Shown here: piece by piece, positions 17,325 to 26,131 of the stretch | Layout: every line of letters starts with the position of its first letter | How positions within the stretch are numbered: the stretch's first letter is position 1 | Assembly (NCBI GenBank): GCA_028818695.1 | Contig: JAPPNK010000007.1 | Location: forward strand, 50,144 to 114,143 | From: Candidatus Poribacteria bacterium | GTDB lineage: Bacteria; Poribacteria; WGA-4E; GCA-2687025 | Direction: 5' to 3' | DNA length: 64,000 nucleotides | The notes under the pieces: generated by a model | Told to the model about the DNA's origin: nothing | The model's database searches: none | What the model saw: only the letters and a program-made list of their open reading frames with translations | Position numbers and translations under genes: made by a program

Positions 17325-18758
17325 ATGACGACAGAGACGACTCTGGAATGTTTCGATGCCGGGCGCAAAGGATCGGGTCCCGAAAATCTAAAACGATGGT
17401 TAAAGGACCCGGCGTCCTGGGCGGCGGAGGCGATGGACCTGGAGCTGTGGAGCCGACAAAAAGAGGTGCTGCGGTCGGTGTTTTCAAACAGGCGAACGGC
17501 GGTGCCGGCGGGGCATGGCGTCGGAAAAACGTTTGTGTCGGCGGCGGCGTCGCTGGCGTTCCTGTATCTGCGGCAACCCTCCAAGGTGATCACAACGGCG
17601 CCGACATGGACGCAGGTGCGCCAGCTGCTGTGGAGCGAGATCAACGCGCTGTACAAGGACCGCCTCGCGCCGGCGGACTACCCTGGCTCCGCCTCTCAGA
17701 CGCGCCTGCAGATACAGGACGACTGGTTCGCGCTCGGCATCTCGCCGGCGGACCGAGTCCGTTTTCAGGGCTTTCACCAAAAACATGTGCTGGTCGTCAT
17801 CGACGAGGCGCCGGGCGTCCGCCGGGAGGTGTATCAGGGCGCCGATTCGCTCATGAGCGCCGGCGACGCCCATATGTTGATGATCGGAAATCCGACCGAA
17901 CGGCAGGGGCATTTTTACGACGCATGCCGCTCAGACGCTTGGAATGTGCTGCGGATGGGCTGCTTGGACTCGCCGAATTTCACGGGCGAGGCGGTGTCGG
18001 AGGAGCTGAAATCGCGTCTCGTCGCGCCTGTCTGGGTGGAGGAAAAGGCGCGCGAATGGGGAGAAGATTCCCCTGAATACATGTCGAAAGTGATGGGCTA
18101 CTTTCCGCAGATTTCCAGCGACCAGCTCATTTCGCTGGAATGGGTTGAGCGGGCGGTTGAGCGTCATGAGGCTGGAGCGGCGGAGGCGGAGGGCGCGCTG
18201 CGCATGGGCGTCGATGTGGCGCGCTACGGATCGGACGCGACGGTTTACACGTTGGCGTCCGAGAATCGAGTTGAGCGCATCGAAGAGGAGCGGGGGCGAA
18301 GCGCGATGGAGATCGCGGGCCGCGCCGCGCGTTTGAAGAGCGACATGGGGGTTCAGCGCATCGCGGTGGACGACATCGGAGTCGGCGGAGGCGTGGTCGA
18401 TCGGCTGCGGGAATTGGGAGTTCCTGTCGCGGCGGTGAACGCGGGCAGCTCCGCTCTCGACAAGAGCCGTTTTTTGAACAAGCGCGCCGAGATGTGGTGG
18501 ACAATGCGCGAATGGATACGGAACGGGGGAGCGGTTCCGCGGCATGGGCGGCTGATGGAGGATCTGACGGCGGCGCGGTACGCCTACTCGTCGAAGGGGC
18601 AGATCAAGCTGGAGAGCAAGGACGAGATGCGGAAGCGTTTAGGGCGCAGCCCCGACTGCGGCGATTCGCTCGCTTTGGCGTTGTCGGTTGGGCTGTCGCC
18701 GTCGGGGTTGGCGCGGTTTGTGTCGGGAGGCGGAGGCGGGCGGCTCCTTCCTGTTTAA
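17325..18758 (+). CDS. Phage-type terminase large subunit, solitary
   Basis: 477 residues from the ATG at 17325 with AAGGAGGAGG before it; an earlier in-frame start is less likely. N-terminal ATPase: Walker A GHGVGKT at 63-69, Walker B VLVVIDEAPG at about 155-164, and the coupling motif in MIGNPTERQG at 187. C-terminal RNase H-like nuclease: MGVDVARYGSDAT (Asp 297), AVDDIGVGGGVVDRL (Asp 349/350) and CGDSLALALS (Asp near 460). All acid residues are kept, so the protein looks active. TerL packages phage or gene-transfer-agent DNA. No portal, capsid, small terminase, integrase or attachment site is found on either side, so it is a prophage remnant or a domesticated gene. Confidence 0.85.
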   Translation: MTTETTLECFDAGRKGSGPENLKRWLKDPASWAAEAMDLELWSRQKEVLRSVFSNRRTAVPAGHGVGKTFVSAAASLAFLYLRQPSKVITTAPTWTQVRQLLWSEINALYKDRLAPADYPGSASQTRLQIQDDWFALGISPADRVRFQGFHQKHVLVVIDEAPGVRREVYQGADSLMSAGDAHMLMIGNPTERQGHFYDACRSDAWNVLRMGCLDSPNFTGEAVSEELKSRLVAPVWVEEKAREWGEDSPEYMSKVMGYFPQISSDQLISLEWVERAVERHEAGAAEAEGALRMGVDVARYGSDATVYTLASENRVERIEEERGRSAMEIAGRAARLKSDMGVQRIAVDDIGVGGGVVDRLRELGVPVAAVNAGSSALDKSRFLNKRAEMWWTMREWIRNGGAVPRHGRLMEDLTAARYAYSSKGQIKLESKDEMRKRLGRSPDCGDSLALALSVGLSPSGLARFVSGGGGGRLLPV

Positions 18759-18852
18759 GCGGACAGGCGTTCCTTCCTCGCCGCCCTTGCGCTAAAACGC
18801 CAATTAAGATACAAAGACCCGCAGCTTCAAACAAAACACGTTGGGAGACGTT

Positions 18853-19824
18853 ATGAGCGTACGTTTTGGCATCGTCGGTTTAGGCATGGGTATGAACCGA
18901 GCCAACCAGGTCAACTCCACCGAGGGGGCGGAATTGACCGCCGTCTGCGATCTGGACGAAGGGCGGCTCAAAAGGGCGGTTGACCAGTTCGGATGCGCGG
19001 GGCATACGGACTACAAAGAGATGACCGAAAGGGACGACCTAGACGTCGTCTGGGTGATGCTTCCAAGCGGAATGCATGCCAAATTCGGCATTGAAGCGGC
19101 GAACAACGGCAAGCATGTCATCACAACAAAACCGATGGATGTGACCCTGGAAGCGTGCGACGCGCTCATCGCCGCCGCTGAAGAGAACAACGTCCATCTC
19201 ATGATCGACTTTGAAGAACGGCACCGCCCGTCCAACCGGCGCATCAAAAAAGCGATCGACGACGGGCTGCTCGGAAAAGTGATACTGGGCGAGATTCGTC
19301 TCAAGTGGTGGCGCAGCGCCGGCTACTACCATGGCTGGCACGGCACATGGGCGCTGGACGGCGGCGGATCGCTGGCGAACCAGGGCGTTCATCAGCTGGA
19401 CCTGCTCGCCTGGTTCCTGGGCGAGCCTGCCTCCGTTTACGGACACTTCGGCGTTTACGGCGGGGAGGAGCATCGAGAAGTGGAAACCGAAGACCTTGTC
19501 CATGCGCATGTGAAGTTCAAAAGCGGCGCGCTCGGCGCGATCCTGACGACGACAACATGCCCAAAGCATCAACAGACGCAGGTGCAAGTACACGGAACGA
19601 AAGGCATTGTCGGCACGGGACCGGATGTGTGGGAGTTTGTGGAAAGCGGCGTGGAGGTCGATCCCGGCCCAAGCCCGCGCAACACAACCGAAGACGCCCT
19701 TCTTGTCATTCAAGAAGGCAAAAAACCCGCATGCGACGGCAACGACGGACGCCGGACGGTGGAGCTGTTCAACGCGGTGTATGCGTCAGGACGGGCGGGC
19801 AAAGAGATTCAGCTGCCGCTGTAA
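18853..19824 (+). CDS. Gfo/Idh/MocA family NAD(P)-dependent oxidoreductase
   Basis: 323 residues from the ATG at 18853, with GGGAGA upstream. N-terminal Rossmann fold: VRFGIVGLGMGMN, D-L-D-E at the end of beta-2 (acidic, suggesting NAD), DVVWVMLPSGMHAKFGIEAANNGKHV and TTKPMDVT in place of the usual E-K-P. The C-terminal part holds a catalytic region with G-W-H-G-T-W-A-L-D-G-G-G-S-L-x-N-Q-G-V-H-Q-L-D-L, the family hallmark. These enzymes oxidise or reduce sugars and cyclitols; the substrate cannot be read. Codon use is like the neighbours. It is followed by comF with no obvious link. Confidence 0.92.
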   Translation: MSVRFGIVGLGMGMNRANQVNSTEGAELTAVCDLDEGRLKRAVDQFGCAGHTDYKEMTERDDLDVVWVMLPSGMHAKFGIEAANNGKHVITTKPMDVTLEACDALIAAAEENNVHLMIDFEERHRPSNRRIKKAIDDGLLGKVILGEIRLKWWRSAGYYHGWHGTWALDGGGSLANQGVHQLDLLAWFLGEPASVYGHFGVYGGEEHREVETEDLVHAHVKFKSGALGAILTTTTCPKHQQTQVQVHGTKGIVGTGPDVWEFVESGVEVDPGPSPRNTTEDALLVIQEGKKPACDGNDGRRTVELFNAVYASGRAGKEIQLPL

Positions 19825-19836
19825 TGCGCAGTGCGG

Positions 19837-20652
19837 ATGTCCAATCGAATGAAAAAGTGGACGCGCTCCTTCATCAAGGCGGCGACGGACGGCGCGCTGG
19901 ATCTGCTCTACCCGATGGACTGCCGGCTGTGCGGGCGAAAGGGCGTCGGCTCGTCCGTCCTGTGCATGGTCTGCTGGGAAAAGATCCCGCTTTGGAACGG
20001 CGCAAAATGCGGAAGCTGCGGCGCCCCAAGCCCGGACGATCTGGACAAATGCGGCTACTGCCCTCAGAGTAAAGAGGCGAATGAGGCGCTCGGAAAGATA
20101 CGCTCGGCGGGGCATTATTCGGGGGTTTTGCGCGCGGCGCTGCTGGCGATGAAGTATGAGCGGAAGCCGCATATGGCTTCGCATTTTGCGGAGATGATCG
20201 TTCGCGTGGAGCCGCCGTTGTACGACTGGGGAGTTTACGAGGCGGTTGTGTATGCGCCTGGTCACCGCATCCGCCGTTTGGAGCGCGGTTTTGATCAGGC
20301 GGCGCTGATTGCGCGGCGTCTGGCTCAATTGATCGGCTTGCCGGTCGGGTCGGGCTGGCTGCGCCGCGTGAAACGGACGCGCATCTTGGCGCGCGTCGGC
20401 GATTTTGAGGCGCGGCGCAGCGAGCTGGAGGGCGTTTTTAAAGCGAAACTGCCGGCGAAGGCGAGGGGGCGGCGGCTCCTTCTGGCGGACGACATCGTGA
20501 CGACAGGCGCCACAACCGGAGAGATTGCGCAGACGCTTCGGGAGGCGGGAAGCGGTCCGGTGGATGTCGTGAGCGCGGCGCGCGCATATCATCCCGCCCC
20601 GTTTGATCATGAGGAGTCGGCGCTGTTTGACAGGTCTGGAAATTGGATTTAA
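19837..20652 (+). CDS. ComF-type phosphoribosyltransferase
   Basis: 271 residues from the ATG at 19837; GTG at 19831 and ATG at 19849 are alternatives, and no clear ribosome site picks one. The N-terminus has paired cysteines of a zinc ribbon: CRLCGRKG, CMVCWEKIP, CGSCGAP and CGYCPQS. The C-terminal half is a type I PRTase domain: YAPGHRIRRLERGFDQAALIA, then the PRPP loop RRLLLADDIVTTGATTGEIA. ComF is needed in some bacteria for DNA uptake, where it helps move or prime single strands; in others its role is unknown. Cytoplasmic. A hairpin at 20671 follows and may end transcription. Confidence 0.88.
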   Translation: MSNRMKKWTRSFIKAATDGALDLLYPMDCRLCGRKGVGSSVLCMVCWEKIPLWNGAKCGSCGAPSPDDLDKCGYCPQSKEANEALGKIRSAGHYSGVLRAALLAMKYERKPHMASHFAEMIVRVEPPLYDWGVYEAVVYAPGHRIRRLERGFDQAALIARRLAQLIGLPVGSGWLRRVKRTRILARVGDFEARRSELEGVFKAKLPAKARGRRLLLADDIVTTGATTGEIAQTLREAGSGPVDVVSAARAYHPAPFDHEESALFDRSGNWI

Positions 20653-20670
20653 CCCCGCCCGCTTCTTTTG

Positions 20671-20706
20671 GGGCTATACGCTTGACTAGCCAGAGGCGTA
20701 TAGCCC
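20671..20706. terminator. Hairpin after comF
   Basis: Perfect 11-bp inverted repeat GGGCTATACGC (20671-20681) / GCGTATAGCCC (20696-20706), loop of 14. The T run after it is poor (GGTTGTGTTT), so intrinsic termination is only moderately supported; it could act for the convergent lipoprotein gene too. The rest of 20653-20799 shows nothing. Confidence 0.5.
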
Positions 20707-20799
20707 GGTTGTGTTTCAGCGATGCGTTTTTTCGGACTGTTTCGCTTTCTTTGTGCTGCTCCGCTCACAGAGACGACGCAAATTCCTTCTCTTCTGCGT

Positions 20800-21489
20800 T
20801 CATTCTGTAGGCGTTGGTCCTTCGTATATCCAGACAGTTATGTTTTTTCTTCCCCATGCTGTGTGTGTTCTGAGGAAGAGTTTTACCGGTTTGCCGTTCT
20901 TGTCATAACGGAATTCGAAACCGACCTCATGGAGTTGCCAGAGATAGTCCTTAGATATTTCGCCATGCCCCGCCTCGCTGAAGAAATTTCGGGGAGCGAG
21001 ATCGCTTGTGTATAATATCGCCACACTCCTTTCAAAATCGATGTTCAACAGTCGGTACCACATAAATGCCAATTCCATATCCCCATCGGCGGGACGGTAT
21101 TCCAGCGTGATTGTCCCCGCCTGCTCCCATCCGACAGACTCGCCCTGGGGAAATATGTCCAATACGCCGCCACCTCTGCCGATCCATATGTTGTATGCAT
21201 TATGGCCAAGGGTTTCACTTTCCAGAACCCACCTTCCGCGGTGTTTCATCGCCCAGTTTCTCAGTTTGCCTAGATTGACCGGGAGCTTGTCCAACGGGGC
21301 TTGCATTACCCCTTGGTTGGCGACGGGTTCCAGGGACAGTTCGTCGAGAAGAGTTTCCAACTCGAGGGGGCCAGATGTCTGCGGAGCGGGGCGCGCTTCT
21401 ATATCTAGTTCTTCAATGCTTTCGCGACAGCCCCATAATACGAGCGCGACCGCGGCTGCAGCAATCGTGAGAGTTCGTTTCAGCATCAT
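20800..21489 (-). CDS. Predicted lipoprotein, unknown function
   Basis: 229 residues from the ATG at 21489, with GGGA seven bases upstream; the longer frame to 21681 reaches into the methyltransferase end and has no coding look. The start MLKRTLTI, an alanine/valine core and LVLWGCRE form a lipobox, so the cysteine is probably lipidated. Beyond that a mixed beta-rich domain with short strands (GRWVLESETLG, ITLEYRP, KDYLWQLHEVGFEFRYDKNGKPV, ITVWIYEG) resembles small periplasmic beta proteins, but I do not recognise the family. Located behind the methyltransferase-nuclease gene with a gap of 79 bases. Confidence 0.7.
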   Translation of the reverse strand: MMLKRTLTIAAAAVALVLWGCRESIEELDIEARPAPQTSGPLELETLLDELSLEPVANQGVMQAPLDKLPVNLGKLRNWAMKHRGRWVLESETLGHNAYNIWIGRGGGVLDIFPQGESVGWEQAGTITLEYRPADGDMELAFMWYRLLNIDFERSVAILYTSDLAPRNFFSEAGHGEISKDYLWQLHEVGFEFRYDKNGKPVKLFLRTHTAWGRKNITVWIYEGPTPTE

Positions 21490-21568
21490 TGGCATTCCCT
21501 TCTGTGTTGATCCAAATTGAATGCGCTGCGTTTCAAGCAGTAAGTCGGTCGCCACGGGAGAATTCATT

Positions 21569-22999
21569 TTATTCCATGGGGTTGAACGCCATCCGCATCT
21601 GGACAGCGTCGATGATTTCGTTGCGTTTATACGGATGAACCATGGGAGGCAGTTTAGGCGATACGCCTTTGAAGAACTCACGGATCGACCAGAGTTTCAG
21701 GCGCGGATATTCGACTCCGTCGACCGTGATGTCGCCAAGGCTGAACGCAATGCGGTGCATATCGCCCGACTGGATCGGTTCCAGGGTGATGAAGCGTCCG
21801 ATGGCGGCTTTGTTCAGCTCCATCGCGCCGATGAAAGCCCGGAGGTCGTCCGGTATCACTTTCAGACCGCTCTTGACCTGCGCCAAAGCCGCCCGTGCAT
21901 TGATAAGTTCGTCGGGAGCGTCCGGACTTTGCGCCAACTTGCCGCGTCCATCAACGCCCCCGTCGCCCGTCTGCCTGGTGTTCGGCGCAAAGCCGGGCAG
22001 CCGATCCACAGCCCATGCCTCAAAGTCAAAGCGGTTCTCCCGCGCCATCGCATACGCCTCGTCTATGTTCTTCGGGATGAGGTGCGCCGGGATGCTCAGG
22101 TCTTTCAGATGCGGCCGTTCGCGGCGTATGAGATCAATGGCGAAGGAGCTGATGTCGATGCCGATCCAGCGTCGGTTGAGAAGATACGCTGCCTCTATTG
22201 TCGTACCGCAGCCGCAGAACGGGTCTAAGACAAGATCGTCCTCGTTGGACGACGCCTCTATGACTCGCTCCAGAAGCGCGAGCGGTTTTTGTGTTGCATA
22301 GCCCAATGAAGTTGATCGCTCCATCGACTGAAAGACCGTGTTGATTTCCCATACACTGTCGCACAGTTTACTGGACTTGCCCGTCCATCCTGAAATTTTT
22401 GCACTTTTTATGCGGATCGGGTTGAAGTGATTCCGATCGCCGCTCGAATAAAATAGAATTGTATCATGCTTCCGTGGGAAGAAACGCTTTGGATGTCCGG
22501 TTCCTTTATACCACCATACGATTTCATTTCGGAAGTTGTCATGCCCGAAGATGTCATGCATGAGAACTTTGAGGTAGTGGCTCGCTGTCGGATCGCAATG
22601 CAGATAAATAGAGCCTGTGTCTTTTAGAATACGCCGCATTTCTACCAGCCGCTCCGCCATATACGTTATGTATGCGAGCATGCCGCTGCCGCCCAGCGCA
22701 TGGTACAGCCCGACGACCGCGCCGTGACCCGGACGTCTCGGCGCATTCTCAAATCCTGCATAGCGTTCCGCAGCGGCGCGGTTCCAAGTCCATGTATCGC
22801 AGAACGCTCGGAACTGCGCCTGATCCTTGTCCAGCCCTGCAAAGAGCATGCTGTAGTTCGCCTTACTATTGAATGGCGGGTCTAGATAGATCAGGTCGAC
22901 GCAGTTGTCCTCCCACTGCCGCATCCAGTCTAGGCAGTCGCCGTAATAGAGCGTGTTGGCGTCGGGAGGTGATCTATCGGGCGTGGTGGACGCGTTCAT
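21569..22999 (-). CDS. DNA methyltransferase fused to Mrr-type nuclease domain
   Basis: 476 residues. N-terminal 300 residues are a beta-class (DPPF first, FxGxG later) amino-methyltransferase: VDLIYLDPPFNS with the catalytic D-P-P-F at 40-43, and the AdoMet motif VLDPFCGCGTT at 258-267 followed by NRRWIGIDIS. After about residue 320 comes a second domain with GDGGVDG (345-351) and ALAQVKSG (372-378), the D and QxK pattern of the Mrr-like PD-(D/E)xK restriction fold, then a helix and KAAIGRFITLEP. This suggests a single-chain restriction-modification enzyme (or a degenerate one) acting on DNA; a target-recognition domain is not evident. Upstream, 23135-23227 holds a scrap of another methyltransferase. 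Confidence 0.85.
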   Translation of the reverse strand: MNASTTPDRSPPDANTLYYGDCLDWMRQWEDNCVDLIYLDPPFNSKANYSMLFAGLDKDQAQFRAFCDTWTWNRAAAERYAGFENAPRRPGHGAVVGLYHALGGSGMLAYITYMAERLVEMRRILKDTGSIYLHCDPTASHYLKVLMHDIFGHDNFRNEIVWWYKGTGHPKRFFPRKHDTILFYSSGDRNHFNPIRIKSAKISGWTGKSSKLCDSVWEINTVFQSMERSTSLGYATQKPLALLERVIEASSNEDDLVLDPFCGCGTTIEAAYLLNRRWIGIDISSFAIDLIRRERPHLKDLSIPAHLIPKNIDEAYAMARENRFDFEAWAVDRLPGFAPNTRQTGDGGVDGRGKLAQSPDAPDELINARAALAQVKSGLKVIPDDLRAFIGAMELNKAAIGRFITLEPIQSGDMHRIAFSLGDITVDGVEYPRLKLWSIREFFKGVSPKLPPMVHPYKRNEIIDAVQMRMAFNPME

Positions 23000-23077
23000 T
23001 AGGCGTCCACCTTGAGAACACAGGCTGAAAAAATTTGAAACGACTGGCGGCTTAGATTAGCCTTATGGGCGAGATGG

Positions 23078-23110
23078 GAGGTGGCGGGGAGAGGTGGCGG
23101 GGAGAGGTGG
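23078..23110 (+). repeat. 13-base tandem repeat, 2.5 copies
   Basis: GAGGTGGCGGGGA twice, then GAGGTGG, directly upstream of the methyltransferase gene and downstream of the methyltransferase fragment. Possibly slippage-prone; no other meaning is visible. Confidence 0.7.
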
Positions 23111-23134
23111 TCGGAAGATTCTGTATCTTTTCAC

Positions 23135-23227
23135 ACCGCTCATGATGCCCAAGTTGTCGCCCGTCCATATGGTGCGCGAGGCAAAGTTGGCTGTCGGCGT
23201 TTGCTGTTTCATATCGGCACTATACAT
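23135..23227 (-). pseudogene. Fragment of a second DNA methyltransferase N-terminus
   Basis: The minus strand from about 23227 reads MYSADMKQQ, then ASRTIWTGDNLGIMSGV, closely matching the typical N-terminus of amino-methyltransferases (R-T-I-W-T-G-D-N-L-x-I-M/L-x-G), which is normally followed by a VDLIYLDPPF block. Here that block is missing and the frame runs into the tandem repeat. The piece is thus a broken gene beginning, left of which the intact methyltransferase follows on the same strand; a deletion or recombination between two copies is likely. Confidence 0.55.
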
Positions 23228-23544
23228 GATGGTTTGCCGGCTTGTCTTCTGACTCCGTATTTTCAATTTAGACCGCTTAAGGGGTACAGTCAAAGCCTAC
23301 CAAAAGTCGCTGAATCTACATGTCGTCTATGTTGTATAGACCATACGCTAAATTTTCGGAAGTAAGGTTTTTAAACGTTTGGCTCTTTTAGTCCATACAT
23401 TTCCCAATAAAACTTAATATGGCGCCGCTGTAGATTCTAGGCGCCTGCGATCAGTACCTCATGCGTCCGCGCTGGAGGACGCCCGAATCAGCCCCTCCAG
23501 CGCTCTCTTGGCGGCCCCTGAGTGAATCGACTCGCCCATCGCCT
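23228..23544. other. Gene-free stretch
   Basis: 317 bases between the methyltransferase fragment and the sugar permease. No open frame, hairpin, tRNA or known repeat is evident; base use is more AT-rich (for example near 23320-23420) than the flanks. Confidence 0.6.
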
Positions 23545-24507
23545 TTATCGTTCAGTCTGCCCCCGCATATCGAACCAGACCGCCGCGACGAGCGCGCCTC
23601 CCTTCATGATGTCCTGCCAGAACGGTCCCCAGTTGGCGAGGCTCATTCCGTTGTCGAGGCTTGTCATGACGAGCGCGCCCAGCAGCGACCCCGGCACCCC
23701 GCCCCGTCCGCCCATCAGGCTTGCGCCGCCGATGACGCACGCGGCGATTGCGTCCAGTTCCAGCAGTTTCCCCGCCTCTGGGCTGGCGCTGCCGACGCGC
23801 GCCGTCAAGATGAGACCCGCCGCGCCTGCGACCGCGCCCATCAGGCTAAACACCGCGAGCGCGATTTGGCGCGTGTTGACGCCGGCAAGGCGCGCCGCCT
23901 CTTCGTTGCCGCCCGTCGCGTAAATGCGCCGTCCAAAGGGGGTCCAGACGCTCATTCCCCAAAACAGCGCCGCCAGAGCCGCGACCGCCACAAGCGGCGC
24001 CGGCAACCCCCACCCTGGCGGCACATTCGCGTTCCCTAGCGAGCGCGCCCAGGCGTCCGCCGGCAGCGGTATCGTCAATCCGCCGGTGAGCGCCAGCATC
24101 CCGCCTTTATACGCCATCAACCCCCCAAGCGTGACGATGAAGGAGGGTATGCGCTGATACGCCGTCAAAAAGCCGTGAAACGCGCCCAGCCCAGCCCCTA
24201 GAACGACAACGCCCGCCGCCGCCAAGCCGGACGGCAAACCGAGGCGAGCGACAGCGACCGCCAGCGCCGCGCCTAAAAATCCAGCCAGCGAGCCGACCGA
24301 CAGATCGATATGCCCCGCCGCGATGACGAGCGTCATTCCGACGGCGAGTATCGCCGTGACGGAGGACTGGCGAGTCAGGTTTGCGAGGTTGCGCGGCGAT
24401 AAAAACAGTCCGCCCGTCGCAACGGCAAAATATGTCCAAATCAGCAGCAGCGCCGCCGCCATGGCGTATGCGCCCGGCTTTTTCATCCTTCTCATTTTAA
24501 GGTTCAT
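23545..24507 (-). CDS. Sugar ABC transporter permease (RbsC/XylH type)
   Basis: 320 residues from the ATG at 24507; two later in-frame ATGs (24495, 24486) are alternatives. About eight to ten hydrophobic segments are visible. Family motifs: LTRQSSVTAILAVGMTLVIAAGHIDLSVGS, PSFIVTLGGLMAYKGG, the EAARLAGVNTRQIAL loop that contacts the ATPase, and GGASLMGGRGGVPGSLLGALVM. This is the inner-membrane channel of the CUT2 class that imports monosaccharides such as ribose or xylose. It overlaps the ATPase gene by eleven bases. No binding protein gene is adjacent, and sugar specificity cannot be read. Confidence 0.92.
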   Translation of the reverse strand: MNLKMRRMKKPGAYAMAAALLLIWTYFAVATGGLFLSPRNLANLTRQSSVTAILAVGMTLVIAAGHIDLSVGSLAGFLGAALAVAVARLGLPSGLAAAGVVVLGAGLGAFHGFLTAYQRIPSFIVTLGGLMAYKGGMLALTGGLTIPLPADAWARSLGNANVPPGWGLPAPLVAVAALAALFWGMSVWTPFGRRIYATGGNEEAARLAGVNTRQIALAVFSLMGAVAGAAGLILTARVGSASPEAGKLLELDAIAACVIGGASLMGGRGGVPGSLLGALVMTSLDNGMSLANWGPFWQDIMKGGALVAAVWFDMRGQTER

Positions 24508-26029
24508 TCTCGCGCGTATCGGCGCCGACCGCCGCCGCCAAGACCGCTTCCGCCGACGCCTGCGCCATGTCGTCAAAACGCGCCGCGGCGCGCCCGTTTC
24601 GCATCGCAAGTACGCGGTCGGAAAGTTGAAGAATCTCCGTCATGTCGGACGACGCCATGAGAACGGCGGCGCCCTGTTCCGCCAAACGGCGCGCCAGTCC
24701 GTGTATCTCCGCCTTCGCCCCGACATCCACGCCGCGCGTCGGCTCGTTCAGCAGCAGTATGCGCGGCTGCGTCATGAGCGCCTTTCCGATCGCCGTTTTC
24801 TGCTGATTGCCGCCGCTGAGGCTGCGCGCCTCCGCCTGAACGCCGGGCGGGCGTATGTCCAACCGCCGCGCCATTTCCTCGGCGCGCCGACGCCGCTCCT
24901 TGCGGTTCAACAAGCCATGCGGCGCGATCTCGCCCAGTATCGGCGCCGTCAGGTTCGTCTCAATGCTCTCGTCCAGCCAGAGGCAGTCCCGCTTGCGGTC
25001 TTCGGTGAGGAGCGCCATGCCCGCCCGCATCGCTTCTATCGGGCTGCGTATCCGCGCGGGCTTGCCGTCGATCTCAATCCGCCCCTCCGTCCGCCCTCTC
25101 CATGCGCCGAAGACGCTCAACAGCAGTTCGGAGCTGCCGCAGCCCATCATCCCCGCCAGACCCAGTATCTCGCCAGGGCGCGCTTCAAGGGACAGATTAT
25201 CCACCTTCGCCCGACCCGCGCCTGTGTATGCAGACCAGTTTTGAAGCGTCAGCGCGGGCTGCGTCTCGGACGCTTTTTTCACATGCGTACGGTTTTTGAG
25301 CTCGCGCCCGATCATCTTTTCCACCAGAAAAGACGGCGTCAATCCGTCCATTTTCCAGGTTCCGACGCTTTGTCCGTCGCGCAGAACGGTCGCGCGGTCG
25401 GCGATCTCAAACAGCTCCTCTAGACGATGCGAGATGTAGATCAGCGCCGTTCCGCTCCGTTTGAGCCGTTGAAGGACGGCAAACAGCGTCTCCTTTTCGG
25501 TTTGGGTTAAGGCGGAGGTCGGCTCATCCAGCGCGAGTATCTTGGCGTCCCTTGCCAGCGCCTTTGCAATCTCCACCATCTGCCTTTGTCCGACGCCCAG
25601 CTGCGAGACGGGCTGCGCAGGGTCGGCGTCCAGTTGAAGCGTCTCCATCAGGCGGACGCATTCGCTTCGCATGCGCCGTTTGTCGAGCAGCCCGCGCCGC
25701 GTCGGTTCTCTTCCAAGCGCGACGTTCTCTTCAATGGACATCATCGGGGCGAGGGCGAGCTCTTGGTGGATGACGGCGGCGCCGGCGTTTTGCGAGTCGC
25801 GCGTATTGCGGAAGCCCGCCGTTTTTCCGTCGATTCGCAGCTCCCCCTCGTAGGAACCGATCTGCCAGCGTCCGCTGAGAATGCCGATCAAGGTCGATTT
25901 CCCGGCTCCGTTTTCTCCGCAGAGGGCGTGTATCTCGCCGTAACGCGCCTCAAAAGAGACGTCGTCCAGCGCCAGAACGCCGGGGAAACGCTTGGAGACG
26001 CATACAGTTTGAACGGCGGGCGGCTGCAT
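24497..26029 (-). CDS. Sugar ABC transporter double ATPase (XylG/RbsA type)
   Basis: 510 residues from the ATG at 26029 (MQPPAVQ); an ATG at 26113 in the same frame would add 28 residues lacking similarity. Two ATP-binding domains in tandem: domain 1 with Walker A GENGAGKST, signature VGQRQMVEIAKAL and DEPTSALT; domain 2 with degenerate Walker A GMMGCGSSEL, signature SLSGGNQQKTAIGKAL and NEPTRGVDVGAK. IGSYEGELRIDGK in domain 1 resembles XylG. This is the usual CUT2 plan, including the imperfect second A motif. Energises the neighbouring permease. A gene for the periplasmic binding protein is absent from the neighbourhood. Confidence 0.93.
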   Translation of the reverse strand: MQPPAVQTVCVSKRFPGVLALDDVSFEARYGEIHALCGENGAGKSTLIGILSGRWQIGSYEGELRIDGKTAGFRNTRDSQNAGAAVIHQELALAPMMSIEENVALGREPTRRGLLDKRRMRSECVRLMETLQLDADPAQPVSQLGVGQRQMVEIAKALARDAKILALDEPTSALTQTEKETLFAVLQRLKRSGTALIYISHRLEELFEIADRATVLRDGQSVGTWKMDGLTPSFLVEKMIGRELKNRTHVKKASETQPALTLQNWSAYTGAGRAKVDNLSLEARPGEILGLAGMMGCGSSELLLSVFGAWRGRTEGRIEIDGKPARIRSPIEAMRAGMALLTEDRKRDCLWLDESIETNLTAPILGEIAPHGLLNRKERRRRAEEMARRLDIRPPGVQAEARSLSGGNQQKTAIGKALMTQPRILLLNEPTRGVDVGAKAEIHGLARRLAEQGAAVLMASSDMTEILQLSDRVLAMRNGRAAARFDDMAQASAEAVLAAAVGADTRENEP

Positions 26030-26131
26030 AAGGGCGCGTCCTGCAGATGTCGTTGAGGCGAGTCTATACAGCGGCGCGCTGATGCGCAAGCTCTCCGCCC
26101 CGCCCGCGTTCACATGCGATCGAGCCTCGCC

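Noticed and set aside
17292-18758. Active prophage
   Set aside because: Only TerL is present; neighbours are metabolic or WD40 genes with similar base use and no integrase.
24323-25423. 366-residue plus-strand frame
   Set aside because: Shadow of the ABC transporter genes; arginine-rich with no motifs.
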